The notes under the pieces were generated by a model. It searched no databases and was not told the origin of the DNA. It was given only the letters and a program-made list of their open reading frames with translations. A DNA stretch of 42,660 bases from Lachnocurva sp045579705. Its GTDB lineage: Bacteria > Bacillota > Clostridia > Lachnospirales > Lachnospiraceae. The stretch lies in assembly GCA_045579705.1 (NCBI GenBank), contig JAZNMP010000029.1, forward strand, positions 1-42,660. Direction: 5' to 3'. Position 1 is the first letter of the stretch; every line of letters starts with the position of its first letter. This document shows positions 42,504 to 42,660 of the stretch, piece after piece. A program made the translations under genes and the position numbers.

Positions 42504-42660
42504 AGTGTTCGCTTCGCTCACAGAGTGGGATTGGTGCGAGAGCGCAGGATATTGATATATGTTTGCTTGGCTGATTATATTCATCAAAGAAAGCAGCCTG
42601 TTAAGGACGTAAGCCTCAAGTGGCTACGCTATCCTTGACAGGCTGCTTTTTGATGAAAAG
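42504..42660. repeat. structured hairpin element, copy C, truncated by window end
   Basis: The block starts 3 bases after the DUF1653 stop and is nearly identical to 7134-7290, including the left arm. The inner stem is GCCTGTTAAGGA/TCCTTGACAGGC with one G-U pair and the tip is AGCC/GGCT. The second terminal arm lies beyond the window. TGACAGGCTGCTTTTTG could terminate the upstream transcript. Confidence 0.88.

Overview
The window looks like chromosomal DNA from a low-to-medium-GC anaerobic Firmicute, most likely a Lachnospiraceae relative (Butyrivibrio, Pseudobutyrivibrio or Lachnospira type). This rests on the housekeeping gene order (Asp23/YqhY-nusB-xseA-xseB-ispA-dxs-tlyA-nadK-recN), the NifU-like/GGGtGRT pair, strong AGGAGG-type ribosome binding sites, and the flagellin-modification genes. 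Species assignment is inference; there is no rRNA or other marker here.

Layout. 1-1144: the 3' end of one gene and a complete near-identical tandem paralogue of unknown function, closed by a perfect terminator. 1218-1503: a dispersed intergenic repeat. 1498-4081 (minus): csoR-copA copper-efflux operon whose promoter spacer contains a CsoR-type palindrome. 4308-6659: membrane-anchored GH25 lysozyme. 6660-7637: about 1 kb with no gene, built from repeats: two copies of a structured hairpin element, a 107-bp tandem array of quasi-palindromes, and a second copy of the 1218-1503 repeat. 7638-10395: OatA-like acyltransferase/SGNH protein and an unknown membrane-anchored protein. 10443-14797: pseB-pseC-pseI-pseG, pseudaminic acid synthesis without pseF or pseH nearby, translationally close to a SpoU/TrmH RNA methyltransferase. 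15641-24199: the long housekeeping operon. 24239-25243: an SseB-like/macro-domain fusion. 25306-25378 (minus): tRNA-Thr. 25526-29776: a very large propeller-type hybrid sensor kinase. 29831-30896: small membrane protein and a queH interrupted by an in-frame amber codon. 31001-34407: DUF234-type ATPase with a decayed P-loop, overlapping topB by one base. 34428-36992: left-handed beta-helix protein, then the NifU-like and GGGtGRT genes. 37079-38781: diguanylate cyclase and cytidylate-kinase-like protein. 38889-38971: tRNA-Leu. 39069-42500: FliB-like lysine methylase, SGNH hydrolase, BI-1-like membrane protein, a small unknown gene and a DUF1653 protein. 42504-42660: a third copy of the hairpin element, cut by the window end.

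Themes. Surface remodelling (lysozyme, O-acetyltransferase-like protein, second SGNH hydrolase) and flagellin modification (pse genes, fliB) recur. The best candidates for undescribed biology are the hairpin element, whose substitutions in the central stem keep RNA pairing through G-U wobbles; the regular 53/54-bp palindrome array beside it; the amber-interrupted queH; and the NifU-like/GGGtGRT pair. All family calls come from reading motifs by eye; no database search was run.
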